Shown piece by piece: positions 23,582 through 37,409 of a stretch of 64,000 bases of DNA. The notes beneath the pieces are model-generated. The model was not told where the DNA came from. It saw only the letters and a list, made by a program, of their open reading frames with translations, and searched no databases. Position 1 is the stretch's first letter. Every line of letters starts with the position of its first letter. The position numbers were made by a program, and so were the translations under genes. The DNA comes from Marisa cornuarietis (lineage: Eukaryota > Mollusca > Gastropoda > Architaenioglossa > Ampullariidae): NCBI GenBank assembly GCA_004794655.1, contig SMMW01000006.1, forward strand, positions 594,001 through 658,000, given 5' to 3'.

Positions 23582-25416
23582 TTTTTTCAAGCTATTAATC
23601 CTTCACTTTACAGGTGTGGTTGGACTTCAGTGACAGAATACACTCGTTCAAACTTTTTAGACGATATTAATGTACTTTTTTTGGAAATGTTTCCTATGTC
23701 GCACAGTAGGCCCAATAAAGCATCTCTTTACTGTAAAACATCGTACTGGTTTATTAAGGATGACTAACCCATATGGATTTCAAACTTTCTCTCACAACGC
23801 TGAGTTGCTGCCGATGGTTGTTGCTGCGATCAACACTGTTTTCCTGCCCAGCTGTTTGATAGTCTCTCGCGATATGAGGTGATATGAGGAAGTGTATCCA
23901 GCAAGCTTTGTGTTGATCCAAACATCTATAGAGAGTGGCGTAAAACTAGCACCGTGTGTGTATGTGTGTGTGTGTGTGTGGGGCGGGTAGAGGTTGCTAC
24001 TAATATCTCCAGGATACGTCATCGAGCTAAATTTACAGACCAATGAGTGTTTCATTGGGCATTTCTTTGGTGCACAACATTCGCTTTAAGTAAGAAGCAA
24101 AGTCATGTTTCCTTTACTGACGACCGAGTTTACATTCCCATATTTCAAAAAGCGACCTCCTACTGAACACATCGGAAATGGTAAAGCATAAGTGTTCTTT
24201 ATCCTTCATTTACAACGAATAACACACTCTTGGCATTACTATTTCATGAATCCATCTTTCTGCAGGCGTGCAAACACCATTATTAAAGTAATTCATGATT
24301 CAATATGTCCATCTAGTAGGGAATAATTACCCAGGTTCATAGAAAAGAATATGATACAAAATTTAATAATTTTATGTTACTGTATGTCCTGTCGTCGAGA
24401 ATCTCGTTGTCATATAATATTCTAGACCTTTTTGGGTCTTTTCCCTGAACACGAAGTGGCTTTTCGCGTGTCGCTTTGGGAAAACCCCTTTAGTGTAAGT
24501 TTTCCTAGCTCTAGCTTTTATATATCACAACGTGTTTGTAACAATACGTCACATCAAAAACAAATCAACAAATCCATCTACCAGTAATTACTGTCTTTTG
24601 ATAAGATAATCTGTGTACGGAAATTGAACTGCCGGCTAAGTGTACTCCATCTTCCAGCTGGAGGACTTGCAGATGTAGATAACAACTCTATGTCTAGATG
24701 ACTATAGTGTCAAACTGTACGACCTACTTAAGTAAGGGATGATGAATAAATAATCTCAATTACATTTTTCTGGAGGCCTGTCCGTGGGGTCGTCTTTTTA
24801 TCCCATTCACTTAAAGGAGAAGTTTAGTTCTGGGTTACACAGTCCTATTTTACACTTTTCTCTCTCACCTCTAAGACAGGAAAGAAGATTGACCCCTATC
24901 CCTTCATTTGTAGAAAGTTCTTAAACCTTGTGGAAGCTTTGATAATCTCGCCACCTTGCCCTTCCCTATGAGCTAGGTCAGATGGAGGGAGAAAGCTGCA
25001 CCACAAGGGTATCCAGATGAAGAAGGCCAATGCTCCTACCACTTCGCTTCTTGCCTTATACTGATAAATGCAAGTCATCACTGCCTCTTAGACTAAAGAG
25101 AAAAAAACTAATGTTCTTACCATTTATTCCAGGCCCAGTATGTTTATAAAGGCAATTCTAAAAATATTCCGTATGGGTGCTTGAGGAACCGTTGCTGTAA
25201 ACAAGAGAAGTAAGTGGCTGTAAGGACATTGTAATGTCCAAGAGTTGGGTACCTCTCATCATCGAGACTACTCAACTCTGAGCAGCACCGTGTTCCTCGT
25301 TTAATGATAGTGAGAAGTGTTTCTTCTAAATTTTCTTTTTTTCCCTCTGTTTCGGTTTCTTCTGATTGACTCTTTTCTACACCTGCACATGGAAGCAATC
25401 CATTTAATCTTTGTCA
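23582..25416. other. Divergent spacer between CysR2 and IgR2
   Basis: No gene is seen. A block at about 24650-24740 (GACTTGCAGATGTAGATA) resembles 11165-11200 in the first spacer (TACTTGCAGATGCAGATA), which shows that the spacer was duplicated with the gene pair. A short (GT)n tract lies at 23956-23980 and a degraded SINE at 24890-25075. Confidence 0.5.
24890..25075 (-). mobile_element. Degraded SINE-like copy
   Basis: Blocks such as 'CCTTGCCCTTCC', 'GGTATCC' and an end near 'CTACCACTTCG' resemble the order in the S1 SINE at 1597-1765. The similarity is partial. Confidence 0.35.
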
Positions 25417-25426
25417 TATATATTTA
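25417..25426 (+). promoter_or_regulatory. TATA-like element for IgR2
   Basis: TATATATTTA lies 160 bases before the IgR2 start codon, matching the spacing at IgR1. Confidence 0.4.
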
Positions 25427-25576
25427 GATTCACACGGAAGATCACTGTGGGTCAGGTCAGATGTTTATTGATTGGTCGATGTGTTTAGTTGTAATTAGTT
25501 TCACAGCTTTATGTCAAATTAGTAGAACATTTAAGTAGAAAGGAGCTTCCCGAGGGAGCAAGACAAGAAGCAGACA

Positions 25577-27704
25577 ATGTCGGTGGTGACTTTCATCGCT
25601 TTTATGATGCTCATCCACCAGTCAGCGTGTTTACAAGAAAGCTGTAAGTTCTTTTATTTTCTCTAATAAGCTGTAGAAGTAAAATCAGGCAGCCAGCCTT
25701 GTTATAGTGGCCTATCACACAATAACCGCCCTTACCACCTTTCTCAAAATAAGTTTTAATTTTTTCAAAAGCCCAAACTGAGCTGGTAATTCAATTTTGG
25801 AACATTTTGTAGCCAACCTTTCACGCTTTAAGGCAGTAATCCGATTGATAATAATCTTCCATTTTGCTTTTGTTTTATGTCCACGTGTCTCATTCTATCA
25901 GAAAGGAAAGACAAGGATCTGACTAAAAGGTTCTTATGCACATCCTAGCACACACCATTATATTGCCACGCAATTACAATTGTTACTGAGATTAATGAAA
26001 TTATAAGTATATCAAAGAAAACAAAAAATCACTATGTATACAATAATAAAGATCGCATACAGCTTGTTTAGTAAAATCTACATACCTATTAAAATGTTCG
26101 TATCTTTTATTGTCAGGCGCGGTGTTGGAATTTCACCATATAAACAATAGCTTTCTGACCGTCTTTGAAAACCAGACTGCTAATGTCGCATTTTGGATGA
26201 ATGTGTCAACCTGTGATCAAACAGATCAATTATTTAAAATCAAAATTCACACCAGAACGAATAGTGGAAGTCTTGAATATGATGGAACGTTTACTTACTG
26301 GAAAGAGACATGTACTGTCAGACCACAAAAATGTCTTCGATGCTCCAGTCCATCAGGTCCAGCAGAGCTCTACAGGAAAGTGAACCGATCTCACGTGCAA
26401 ATTGAGTGGGAATGGGAAATGAAGGATGTGAAGTTTGGTAATTTTACAACCATTCGAAAGGAGCTAAAACTTTCTGTTCTTTGTAAGTATGTAATGCATT
26501 GGTATTTTACTTATTTTTCCATTGTTGTCGCTTTTTCTGAAATTCAATTTCCTATTCTCTCACGTGAATCATCATCGCTGCAGCCTTTATCGTTTTCTCA
26601 TTTTATTCTGTATTATCATCTGGATCACGAGGATGATGACTCCATCGTATTTCTCTTCTTCCGGGCTTTCTTTTTTTCTTCTGGTCCTCTTCCTTGCCAA
26701 ATTAAAGTGAGTAAAAATAAATTTGCGTTAAGTGAGTGTGTTTTAGTATACGGGACCTTGTGTTTTGTGCTCAGAAAATCCTCTTTTCCACTCGCATGCA
26801 TAGTTGTGTTTTAAAAAGTACAAAAGTGCTCTACGCCTCCTAAATGAGTGAATGCATGTTGTGTGCTGCTTTGAACTGTGTGTGCGCTTTGTTATGTTTA
26901 CAGATCCACCCATGGTCACAAATCTCACTGTCGATGGAAAAGAAGTTAGAGGTAACTATGTCATTAATGAGGGTCGTGAGGTCAACATATCGTGTTCTTT
27001 TGAGAAAGGAAATCCCTCCACGAACTTCCTTCTTCTGGATAAAACAGGAAAGGAAATAAAAGCCTGGAGAGACGAACAACATCTCAACCTTTCCCTTGCA
27101 CTCCAGTGCAAAGACGACTGGCCAACCATCAGATGTCAAGGAAGCCGCTCCGAAAAAAATTAATCTGTCTCTTTTCTTGTTAAGTGTAAGTGAGAAAAAA
27201 TTATTTCAATATCTTTTAAGCGCTTAACTATCAGATGTGTGTTTGTGTACAAATGAAGTTTAGTTTTTGAATTAAAGATACCAGATACTGAATATTTATG
27301 CCTAAAATATTATTTATGTGCAGCTTGACTAAATTTAAAACCGCATGATGTAAAATAAACAGAACTCTCAACAGCATTAATAGAAACTTAAAGTTGTAAA
27401 CATTTTTCAGGTCGTCCTCAGTTTGTCGACAAGTACCCGAAGGTCGTGGAGACTTCATCAAACATAAAGTGGATATTTAGCCTGAAAACCCATACAACTG
27501 AGGTCCAGAAATGTTTCTTAATGTCTCTAACGTTTGGAGAGAACTCAAAAAGAGAAGTAAAATGTACCGTAACTGGTGACCCGCCTGACTTGCTACTGAT
27601 TGTCTCCCTTGATGAGAAAGATGAGATAAGGGGAGGAAACTGGGCGCTAACTGTCCACAACGAAGAAGGCTCGTCAGACACATTTGTGTTCAACATACAA
27701 TCAC
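25577..27704 (+). pseudogene. IgR2: Ig-superfamily receptor with nonsense codon in exon 3
   Basis: Four exons correspond one to one with IgR1: 25577-25643 (signal peptide), 26117-26482, 26904-27185 and 27411-27704, with the same lengths (67, 366, 282, 294), all in phase 1 with good GT/AG sites. In exon 3 an in-frame TAA at 27161-27163 replaces the codon that is GAA (Glu) in IgR1, ten codons before the exon end. Reading would stop after 230 residues, just after the Ig domain's second cysteine and before the last strand. Exon 4 remains open throughout, so the nonsense change looks recent. The allele is either a pseudogene or makes a short secreted protein. No transmembrane exon was found downstream. 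The gene is divergent to CysR2. Confidence 0.8.
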
Positions 27705-29777
27705 GTGAGTATAGTTTCAAATCTGTAAACCTTTGTAGAAGCCTGAGAGAGTAGACATTAGTAGATACTAAGAAATGTCACAGGGAAAGCCGTTGCAAAT
27801 TTTCAGAGCAAAAGAGATGATACTGACACCCACGTGTATTTTCACATCGTTCTTAACTTTATTGGGTGACTTAGTTTGTTGCTAGGGGAATATCATAGAA
27901 AATAAATGTCAGAATTTTGAGGAGGTTACGAACAATGAAAAACGTAAAAGAAATTTGTTTAATCAAAATAACCGATAAAAAATGTTTATGGGTTTACTAG
28001 AGTAGATGTCCTAGATGAGAAATGTATCTTTACATAGAGTTTAATTTTAGAATCACCATTATAAATTTAAAAGAATTATCTAACTTCATAAAATGGTCAC
28101 TGGGAAAACTAGTTCACATGCTAGGAATCTATTAGAATCGACGGTAGAGCTAGTTACAATTTTAAAGCGAAGAATTTGTCAAATTGTCTGAGTTCTGCCT
28201 AAAGACTTAGACATAAAGCAAATGTTCTTCCACTCTACAGAATATTACGCTTCATTATGAGTGTAGGAAGATTTAGCAGACTACTAATTTCAAAGATTAT
28301 TCCTGCGTGTAACTAAAAGAAATTTTCGCGAATCCCGTTTGCGTGCGTCCTCTCCACAACCAGATAGTTTTGGCGACTTGTGAAGCGGATTCCATGTTCT
28401 ACTCGGACACTTTTGGAAAGCCACATGAAATGGTGAGTAACCCAGGGGAAAGAAAGGTATGATCAGCCATGATCATCGAAAAGACCGAGAACTGATTTGC
28501 GTGCATGCGTTCATGCATACAGACACACAAAAGTACAGACAGAGCCAGCTATAGACAGACAATAAATAATGGATGGACAATTAAAGAAAAAGGAAAACGG
28601 CGTTTAAACGATGCTTTTAAATCCCTAAACTGATAAATTTGTCATGTTATAAAGCTTGATTTGTGAACCTTGTTTTTGTAAGTGTACCCTTTAGTTCAGC
28701 GCTTTGGATGTAAAGGATTTGTCTTTTTTGAGAAATCTTTGTGGAAGTGAGACCCAAAAAGCTTAGTTTTAGAACAAATTTATTAAATCTTTGATACCGA
28801 TTCATGACACTTTATTAATTCAATCTGTTTTGTGTTATCATGAAAACTCACATAACCAGTATTGAGTATTACCACCTCGCTAACTTTTGGAGAGACCTTT
28901 ACTAGAACTAAATTGGATCCTAAATGATGACCCTTCTGACCCGAAAGAGCTTGTTAACTAAGAATAAAACATGCCATTTAAAAAAATCATTTGATGTAAT
29001 ACATTCTATATTTCTTTGTAAAGGTAATGTTTTTTCTGCAAATGAAAGTCAGGAGGCGGAGACAACACCAAAAAAAGTAAGATTGTTCTCCTGAAGATTC
29101 GGCACAGCAACAAGAAGATGGATAAAAGGGTAGTCATGGGTGGCAACACCCACTTAATGACACACGCACACCTACTCACAAATGCACAAACGTGTGCTCT
29201 CAACCATATCCACGCATACTTACACACATATACACGTGCGTGCACACACGACCATGTACCCATGCTCTCATGTGGATACATGCACGCAGTCATAAACTAT
29301 GAAGACCCATGCACGCACCAAATTTCGCACGCTGACGCGCATGCACCCACTTTATCATATATGCCCACTTTACTAACTGGTGAAACAAAACAGGAAAATA
29401 CTCATGATAACTATCATAGACTAAGATTTATTTATAACTGCACTGCAAAACACATGAAAGAGTTCAAACGAGAAGAGCATGAGAATGAAAATATTTAACA
29501 GTACATGAGCATGACAAGCAAAGAAAAATATTCTGTCAAACAACTCATTAATTTTAGTGAGCCTTATAGGCATTAGTGGTTCTTAAGGCTTCAAAAACTT
29601 AATTTTACACTTAACTCCGTCAATAACAGCCGCTTGGACTCATGTCTCAAACATCCATCTGTTCTTTGTGCAGGACTCTTGCCTTTGTGTCATTGTCCGT
29701 GATGGTTTCAAATCAAATCAAATTTTGTTGTTTGTCTAAGGAAGTCCAAGAGAGAATTTTTCTTTTGCTCACAATCA

Positions 29778-29778
<1 letters not shown>

Positions 29779-29811
<33 letters not shown>
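29779..29811 (+). repeat. (CA)n microsatellite
   Basis: About 33 bases of CA. Confidence 0.9.
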
Positions 29812-29813
<2 letters not shown>

Positions 29814-32189
29814 GATATATATATTCCAGTAATTTTTTTATTAAATGTAAAAATTTCACACTCTACTAAACATACTAATTGTTTTTCTCCACAAAAATAA
29901 GAAAGTATTATTTATTTTTTATTTCATGACTACTTAAAAGTGTTTCATTATTTCTAGTTTTCACATATATATATATACTTTGTGTGTATACATGGAAATG
30001 AGCTGAGCTAGTGAGAGATTGAGTATGTGAAAGCCATGGGAGAGAGAGAGAGAGGGGTAGACTTAAGAGTGACAATAGATATTGGGATATGAGCATGGTG
30101 TTAGATGATAAGAACTATTAGAAGTGTGTGAGGAGTTAAGAAAGAGGAGACTTTATTATTGTGATAGAGGATATGATATAAATATGATGTAAATGAGAAG
30201 AAAGCTAATGATGTTGGTAGATGACATTTATGGAAATGAATAAAAAGAAAAAGGAGACTGAAATAGGAATGATACAGTAAGACTTTATTACGAGATGTGT
30301 AAAAATGAAGAGATAGTAAGGGTAACCATACCACTCCATTGTGAAAATATTATAGTGAAACTGGGAGATAGAGTAACACAGAAAGAGACAGAGAGAGAAA
30401 AATTATGAATACTTAATATGGGATTGTACTGTTTGTGGCATTTTTATTATATTCTCTATGCCTTTATAATTACCAATATCCATGTTCAACTGTCTACAAT
30501 AAATACATTCATGCAAACATGTAATCAAAGACATTGTATGCATCTATGCTTGATTGTCTCAATTAGAAAGTTTATGCATCATTTAAACTATTACACATTA
30601 ATAATCAGTTTGTGATCAGACTTTCAAACCTCTTGTCTCCCTTTATTTTCCGACGTTGAAAAGGTCTGCTTTATCTTCTGAAGGTTGTACTTCTAACACT
30701 ACAGGGATGTGGCTGTATCAACTGCACGAAACCCTACAAACTTAAGGACATTATAAATACCATAATGGTATGTTTGCTAAAAATATTGATTAAAATGACT
30801 TTTTAAATATCTTGATTATAAGACTGTACAAAATGCACTTCCACCTAAATCTGTATTATTTTATTGCTTCTAGTTTGAAGATATACATTAGGTGTATGTC
30901 TAGATACTTACATGCAGACTTACACACTATATATCTGAATGCATTTACAAATATGCACATATGTGCATGTACCTACATTGTTACAACTGTACTCACATAT
31001 TTTCAAATTCATGTTCTAAGGCCAGTTACCTCCACCTTGTCCATGAGTAAATATGTTGGTGGAAGTTTAGAAAAATAATCTGAAAACTGTTTGTATTGAG
31101 GTTTGGCAAGATTAAAAAAGTTATTGATGTATAAACTGATTTTATAAATGATAATTTGTGGAAATACAGCTTTTTACTTTCATGCATGCCTCATTTTTGT
31201 GATCGTTTAATCCAACCCTACTATAGCTGCCAAAATATACAAATCTTATGAAATAAAATTATTCTTTATTTTATTGTAGCATGCGGTTGGGCATTATGAT
31301 TAATAATAGTAAGCCCTTGACAGTGATAGCAGTGAGCTGTATATTTTCTAAAACCCTTTCTCTAACAAACAGCAGTTTGAGGTTTGAAGAAATTAATAAA
31401 TTTATTTATAAATTAATCTTCTGACATTGCATGGATAAATTGTTGAAATACATGATTCGTGGAAATAGGATTATTTCACTTTTTATACATGCCTGATTTC
31501 TATAACAATGTGCTCCAAACCAACAAGGATTCAGAATTTATTTAATAGTATACTATATTACAATGTGTATTCATTGTCATATCATATTCCCAAAAGTTTT
31601 GCTTCAGCAAATATGAAATCTTGCTCTTTTTTGTACAGTAAAAATTAAACATAAGAAAACTGATTTTCAAAACAGGTGATACACACATTACATGGCATAA
31701 TGCAGTATGCCAGAAGATAAGTGTGCTCACATAGTTGTGGTCACTATAATCTAAGCATTAGTCTTACATTTGACACTCAACATTAATAAGACAGCTGTGT
31801 TTTCGCTGAGGAACCAGCTCATCAGATAGTTATAGGGTGTATACATTTTTGTAATAAGCCTATCCATAGCTAAAGCTCATAAAAGGGCTGGTCTAAAGAT
31901 TGTTCTCGTCACATAGTTGAGACAAATTAAGAATTTTTTGCTGTGGCAAGCAAGATTACAGGGGACGTTTGACAGAAATGATAGATTATTTGTGAGTACT
32001 GGTGTAGTAGTCCTGTCCTGTCTTAGTGCTTCTGATGCTGAAAACCAACCAAACATAGATGCAACTACACATACAAGCACTTTCCCACAAAATTCACTCA
32101 CACACACATACAGTCCTCCCTCACATACACACTGCACTTACATAGTCAAAGAACACATCCATTGTTATGACAATTAATATTCAGAATGT

Positions 32190-32970
32190 TTAATTTATTT
32201 TGCATGATGCTAAATTTTTAACATTTTCCGTTTATCTACAGTGACAGCTTTATCTTAAGAAGACTCAACTAAAAAACTACCTAAAATTTACTGCATGAAC
32301 TGTTTATACCACTTTAATTAGCTTAAATGCATAATAAATACAATCAAAATTATGGAAAAAGTACTTGTTTTAAAACCTAACTTGGATCAATGCTTTCAAA
32401 ATAAAACTCATTCCTTTTTTTAGTTTATATATGGACAGTACATTTCTCTTCAATATTTACATATCTACATGCCCACTTACACAACAGCATGCACCTACAA
32501 GTGCACAAATTGATGTACACACATATCCATTTGATGCCAGTGTAATAATTTGCATATGTACATGGATGGGGCATACATTCTGATGCTGGTACCCTTCCCT
32601 TTGTTCAATGTTTAAAATTTTAATCTTTTTTAATTTCCTTTTGGGGATCTTTATTTCATTTTCTGAGATTATAAAACTTTTATATCCACTGACCTAATAT
32701 CACACCCTAGTTCTAAATTTTGCTGCAGGAAAAATTGGCAAAGCATTAGCACCTGCAAATGCTGCTTGTCACCATTCTCCAGATTTGTTTTTCTGTAAGT
32801 GAAAGAGATGTCATGAGGTAGGGTCTGTAACTATTTTTTAGTTCTATCAACTGGGCATGGTTATTTTGCTCAGGAGAAATTAAATACTGGAGCCTGGAGT
32901 ACCATGGACTTCACAGGTGGAATGGGTTTAGTTGTAGTGAAGGAGTAAGGGAGATAAGCACAAAAAAGAG
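32190..32970. repeat. Dispersed repeat / old duplication, copy 2
   Basis: Ordered blocks shared with 560-1530, including 'TTATTTTGCATGATGCT', 'GGATCAATG', 'TTGCTGCAGGAAAAATTG' and 'TGTCATGAGGTAGGGTCT'. No protein frame is conserved. Confidence 0.5.
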
Positions 32971-34534
32971 AAAAAAGCAACCATGTCTTACAGCAAAGTA
33001 TTAGCCGAAGAAGGGAAAGAATAAAACATATACTAAAATAACAATTATGTAGGTACAATACAGAAAATGTTAAAAATTATGAATGTAATATATATATATA
33101 TAGAGAGAGAGAGTTTAATAAAAGAAATGACTATAAAATGAAGAAAATCAGCAGACAGTCTCTACAATCCTACAACGTAAAAAAAAATAAAAATAAATAC
33201 AAGATGCTAAGAGATCTAATAAACTAAAAGTCAGAAAGTCTTGTTTAGTCAAAGAAGAGACTTAGAGCCAAAGATTAACAGCTGTCTGGCAAATTTAGTT
33301 TCTATGTTAAGAATGCTAGTGAAGACTGGTAAAAAGGAAACAAATTAATTTCAGTGATGAGAAAAACATCTGTGTGCATGCACTTTGGTGACTATTTGCA
33401 CATGCACTGTATTACAATACAACATGAAGAAATGTGGCTTTGTTTTCTAATGAGAAAAATTTATATAAATTTTGCTGTCACAACAATTGTACGTACAAAT
33501 CTCTAATTGTGTATAATGACTGCCTCAGTAGTACTTGAATAAATGTGCACTTATCTTGTTGTGAAAAATATTACAAAACAAATTTATTTCTTGTGTTTGC
33601 TCATTTTTCTTGTTGAGGGAGTATGTCACACAATCATAGTTTATGGTCATTGACATACAAGATTAGCTTAATACCCAGGGTTCTGTCAAAGAAGCCTTGC
33701 ACTCTTACTATAAAGTTTAAAAGTAAAGCTTACAAAGCTGTATATCAAATCAGCTGCTACATACATCACACTCTATAAAGCAACATGGCAGATGAACTAG
33801 CTTGCTCACATAGTTGTGCTCACTATAATAAAGCACGTTTTACATTAGACAGTTGATACATTACCCAAAATATGTCAGCAAAAGGAGGAAACAGTTTTGT
33901 TACAACAAAGAGGACACAACAAATAATGTTGGCAGACTTCTTTCAGGTATACTAGCCTTTGTTACTTGTAGTTAGTTTTCTAAACACTACTGTTGCTGGT
34001 CCAAGGGTTCACAGAACATCATGTAGATTTAAGATGTTAATTGCTTTCCCACATCATACTTCTTTTTATCAATGTTTCCAGCTTCCAGTCAAAAAGATGC
34101 ATTGCTGTCCCATAAGCTTTCTCTTGGGTATTCTTAAGAAGCCCATTTATTCCTGCTTTCCCTCATTGAACTAAAGAATCTTGTCATTGATCAAATATGT
34201 AAGTTTTCCAAAGCTCTTTTATCAGTAAAAACACCTACAGACAGGCTGGATGATTGCTTCTTTGTAATTCAACATTGACTTACTGTTTATGACAGGAGTT
34301 GCTCTAAAGAACCCTTCAAACTAGTCACACAGTAGATTTGATTAGTGTTGAAATCAAGATCTTCTGGCAAGGATTTCTTTTTTAAAAAATTGTTAGAGTT
34401 GCATTACTGTGCATGTTACAGAAGAACTCTGCGTGCTCACACACACATTCACACAGACATACACATGCACACACTTTAATATAAAAGCTGACTGAGAAGG
34501 AACAGAAAAATATCAGGCTATAGACCTCTTACCA

Positions 34535-34900
34535 CTTCTCTTTTTTCTCTCCCTTTCACCCAAACCTAGAGATTTAATAATTTAATGAAACAATGACTCT
34601 TTTTTAAAGTTTTGAAGACAATACTTAGCAAAATATGATTGACTATTAGTAAGTTACTAGCAAGGGCGCTACACCATCAGAATGGCTAGACCCTACGGAA
34701 AATTTCCATACTGAGTGCAGGATGGAATTGATCGACAATGGAGGTGACATTCTTGTAACGGACAACCATCGAACAAGACACGTCAAACAGGAATCATAGA
34801 TCAATGTTCATGTATCCATCAGATAAGATAGCTGAGTCGGCCTAACCCTTTATGATATAGATGACTAACTCAGCTTGCTCAGCTGGTCAAAGTTAAAGGT
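34535..34900. repeat. Third copy of the 1 kb repeat unit (partial)
   Basis: Matches the first third of the units at 1985 and 3060, including 'GGGCGCTACACCATCAGA', 'TCCATCAGATAAGAT' and 'CCCTTTATGATATAGATGA' blocks. Confidence 0.45.
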
Positions 34901-34929
34901 GAAGTTAAAGGATTATTAGAACACAGGAA

Positions 34930-37400
34930 TACACCATGTATAGGAAAGGAGACATAGAGTAACTTTTTAAAAGTGCCTCACAGTTTGTTGTAAAACTAGA
35001 ATTTCCATCATTATCAAAATCATCTGACTTCCTCAAAGAACTGCAACGCTTTTGTCATAAACTGACATAAGGTCGTCATTTCATTTGTTATCAGAAGGGG
35101 AGCTAGATATTCCCTAGGTGCACTCATTTTCTGTTCTCTACATGATGTCATATTCCTTCCAAGGCACATTAAGTGCAAAGATAATGATTTCTGAAAAACC
35201 GCGGGCGGAAAAGGGCCTAGACCTATATGAGTCGATCCTGTTGTTTAGCTAGATTAAACGTGAACATAGGAAAACCTTAACGTCTGACTTGGCAAAGTCG
35301 GGTGGTGTTTGAGGATGGTGTGTATGGGTGTTAGATAAACTACCATATACTATACCATATTTCAAATAGTTAAGACTCACGAACTTTGTACTGTTCTGCA
35401 TGCAGAAAATATACTAGTCTAACCACAAAGGACGATGAAGCGATAGTGAAATCAATCATTTGCTCAAACACTAATTTAAAAACACGTCTGCTTCTTTCGG
35501 CCAAAAGAAAGGCTGTGTCCCCTGTGTCTCTCTTAAGTGAAATAAAATTGTGAATGACCATACATTTATCAAAATATATACTTTTAACGTATCTGCTTCG
35601 CGCTCAGTTCATCTGAAATCCGCCCGACCTTAAACGGTCTAATCATTTCGGCGTAACTTTCACTTATCAACATATCAGTCTGATAACAAACAAAACAAGT
35701 GAAACTACCACAGAGCACATTATAAAGCTTCAGGAAGAGCCGCATTTGACGGATTTTGAGAATATACGTGAACAATTAAACGTTCATACCATCTACATTA
35801 ACATCGCTTGAAGTCGAATGTCGAATGATGTTTTAACTGAATGATTCATTTAATGTAATGGTGACGTCCCCTGAGATGCATTTAATCGTACAGGTCCCAC
35901 AAAGGTCCATAACATATTTGATATCATCTAGCTACTTCATCTGCAAGTTCATAAACAGCAATCACATAAAGTATTCGTCGGTATAGAAGCAGTGTATTCT
36001 AAGGACTTTTCAATTAAGTATTTGTCCTTTCACCTCCAGCGTTTATATAGTCTTAGCTGTTTTTCTTTAAAGTAAATTCTTTGCATCGTTTAAAAAAATG
36101 TGTTTGCCAATCCTGGGAGGCGCGCTCTACCTGTACAGAAAAGCCCGCTGGTGTGAGAAAACTGGCTGGGAAACTTCAAGCTTGAGAATGTTGAAACAGG
36201 TAAAGGCGGCTAAAAAAGATTAGTCAAAAGACATTTTAACTTTCTTCGCTTTTACTTTTGCCGTTCTACCTTTCTTCTTCGAAACAGCAATCATTTAGAA
36301 GTTATCTTCCTTCTCTCTCTCTCTCTGAGGTATTGATGCTGGTATGTGGTGTAATGATGGTTGTTTTGTGTTGCGTTTAGGGGTTTGTTATATGGCGTGT
36401 GGTGTACAATGTGGTATATAGTGTAAAATATAGTGTAAAACGTGGTGTCAAGTGTTCTCAATTGTGGTGTACGTGGCGCGCGTCCATGTGTGTGTGAGTG
36501 TGTGTTTGTGTGATGATTGTCATAAAAAAAGTGGTGGGTAATAGTGTTTTCCGGTTTATCCACTCAGCCTCAGTATAGAAAGAAAACAGTTTTAAGGTCA
36601 GAATATAAAACGGTGCACAGCCTTGTTCCATATTTACTTCATGCAGTCTAGTCCTGTGGTATAGTTTTTATGAACTCAAACGTAAAAGGCTTAGGCCCAC
36701 TGAGTCAGCGCGGTACGCCTGCACTCTGCAATCTATTAGTCATCAGAAAAAGCTCAAGCCGGTGTCGTATTTTCAACTGCAGTGGTTTTATTTAGATACT
36801 GATTTTTTAAAAAAGCACGGGGGCATTGTAAAAATGCAGAAAAAAAGGAAATAGACAAAATCGACAAAAGTCTAGCACACCAGTGCATCATATACCAAAG
36901 CATTGCTACAAGCCGGTCGATCTTTCTGTCAGCTACAAACCTTACCATGGCATACGGCACACAAAGGGAATCAATTTAATCCCCTATTTTTATGATATTC
37001 AGGTACCCACTTGGTAGATAACGCTGTCAAGACATAGAATATCGTGGAACAACAGAGATTATTTCGTAAACACGCGAAAGGCTTGAGCCAAAATTACTAC
37101 ATCGTGTAAGGTAAAGGATGTTTCTCCAATATTTTAAATAAATGTGCCACAGACTGAACGCTAAGCTGTACATTACACATGCATCTCTGTTTCTCTCTAT
37201 CTCTCTCTCTCTCTCACACACACACACACTCAAGGAAGTAGCTACATGCAGTATAGATGTACACATATAAGAAAAAAAATGCATCTAAGCAGAACATTGT
37301 GAACAAGAATCACACCAGCTCATATTATCTACACATATACAATAAAGGAACTTACTTTAGTAGCACTTAAATTATAAAGATATGTGCATGCTTTTGCGGC
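34930..37400. other. Spacer without recognised gene
   Basis: AT-rich sequence. It holds one GGCTTAGGCC-type dispersed repeat at 36680-36765 and short GT- and CT-rich tracts (36310-36330, 37190-37230). No coding evidence was found. Confidence 0.5.
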
Positions 37401-37409
37401 AGAACATAA

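Larger units (their letters stand above)
27720..34530. other. Repeat-rich spacer after IgR2
   Basis: No supported gene. It includes a block at 28320-28440 homologous to 15045-15140 beyond IgR1, a (CA)n tract, an old duplication at 32190-32970 related to 560-1530, and otherwise AT-rich sequence with short unsupported open frames. Confidence 0.5.

Noticed and set aside
36310..36560. Thr-His-Tyr-rich frame on the minus strand
   Set aside because: Derived from GT- and GTGGTGTA-rich simple sequence.
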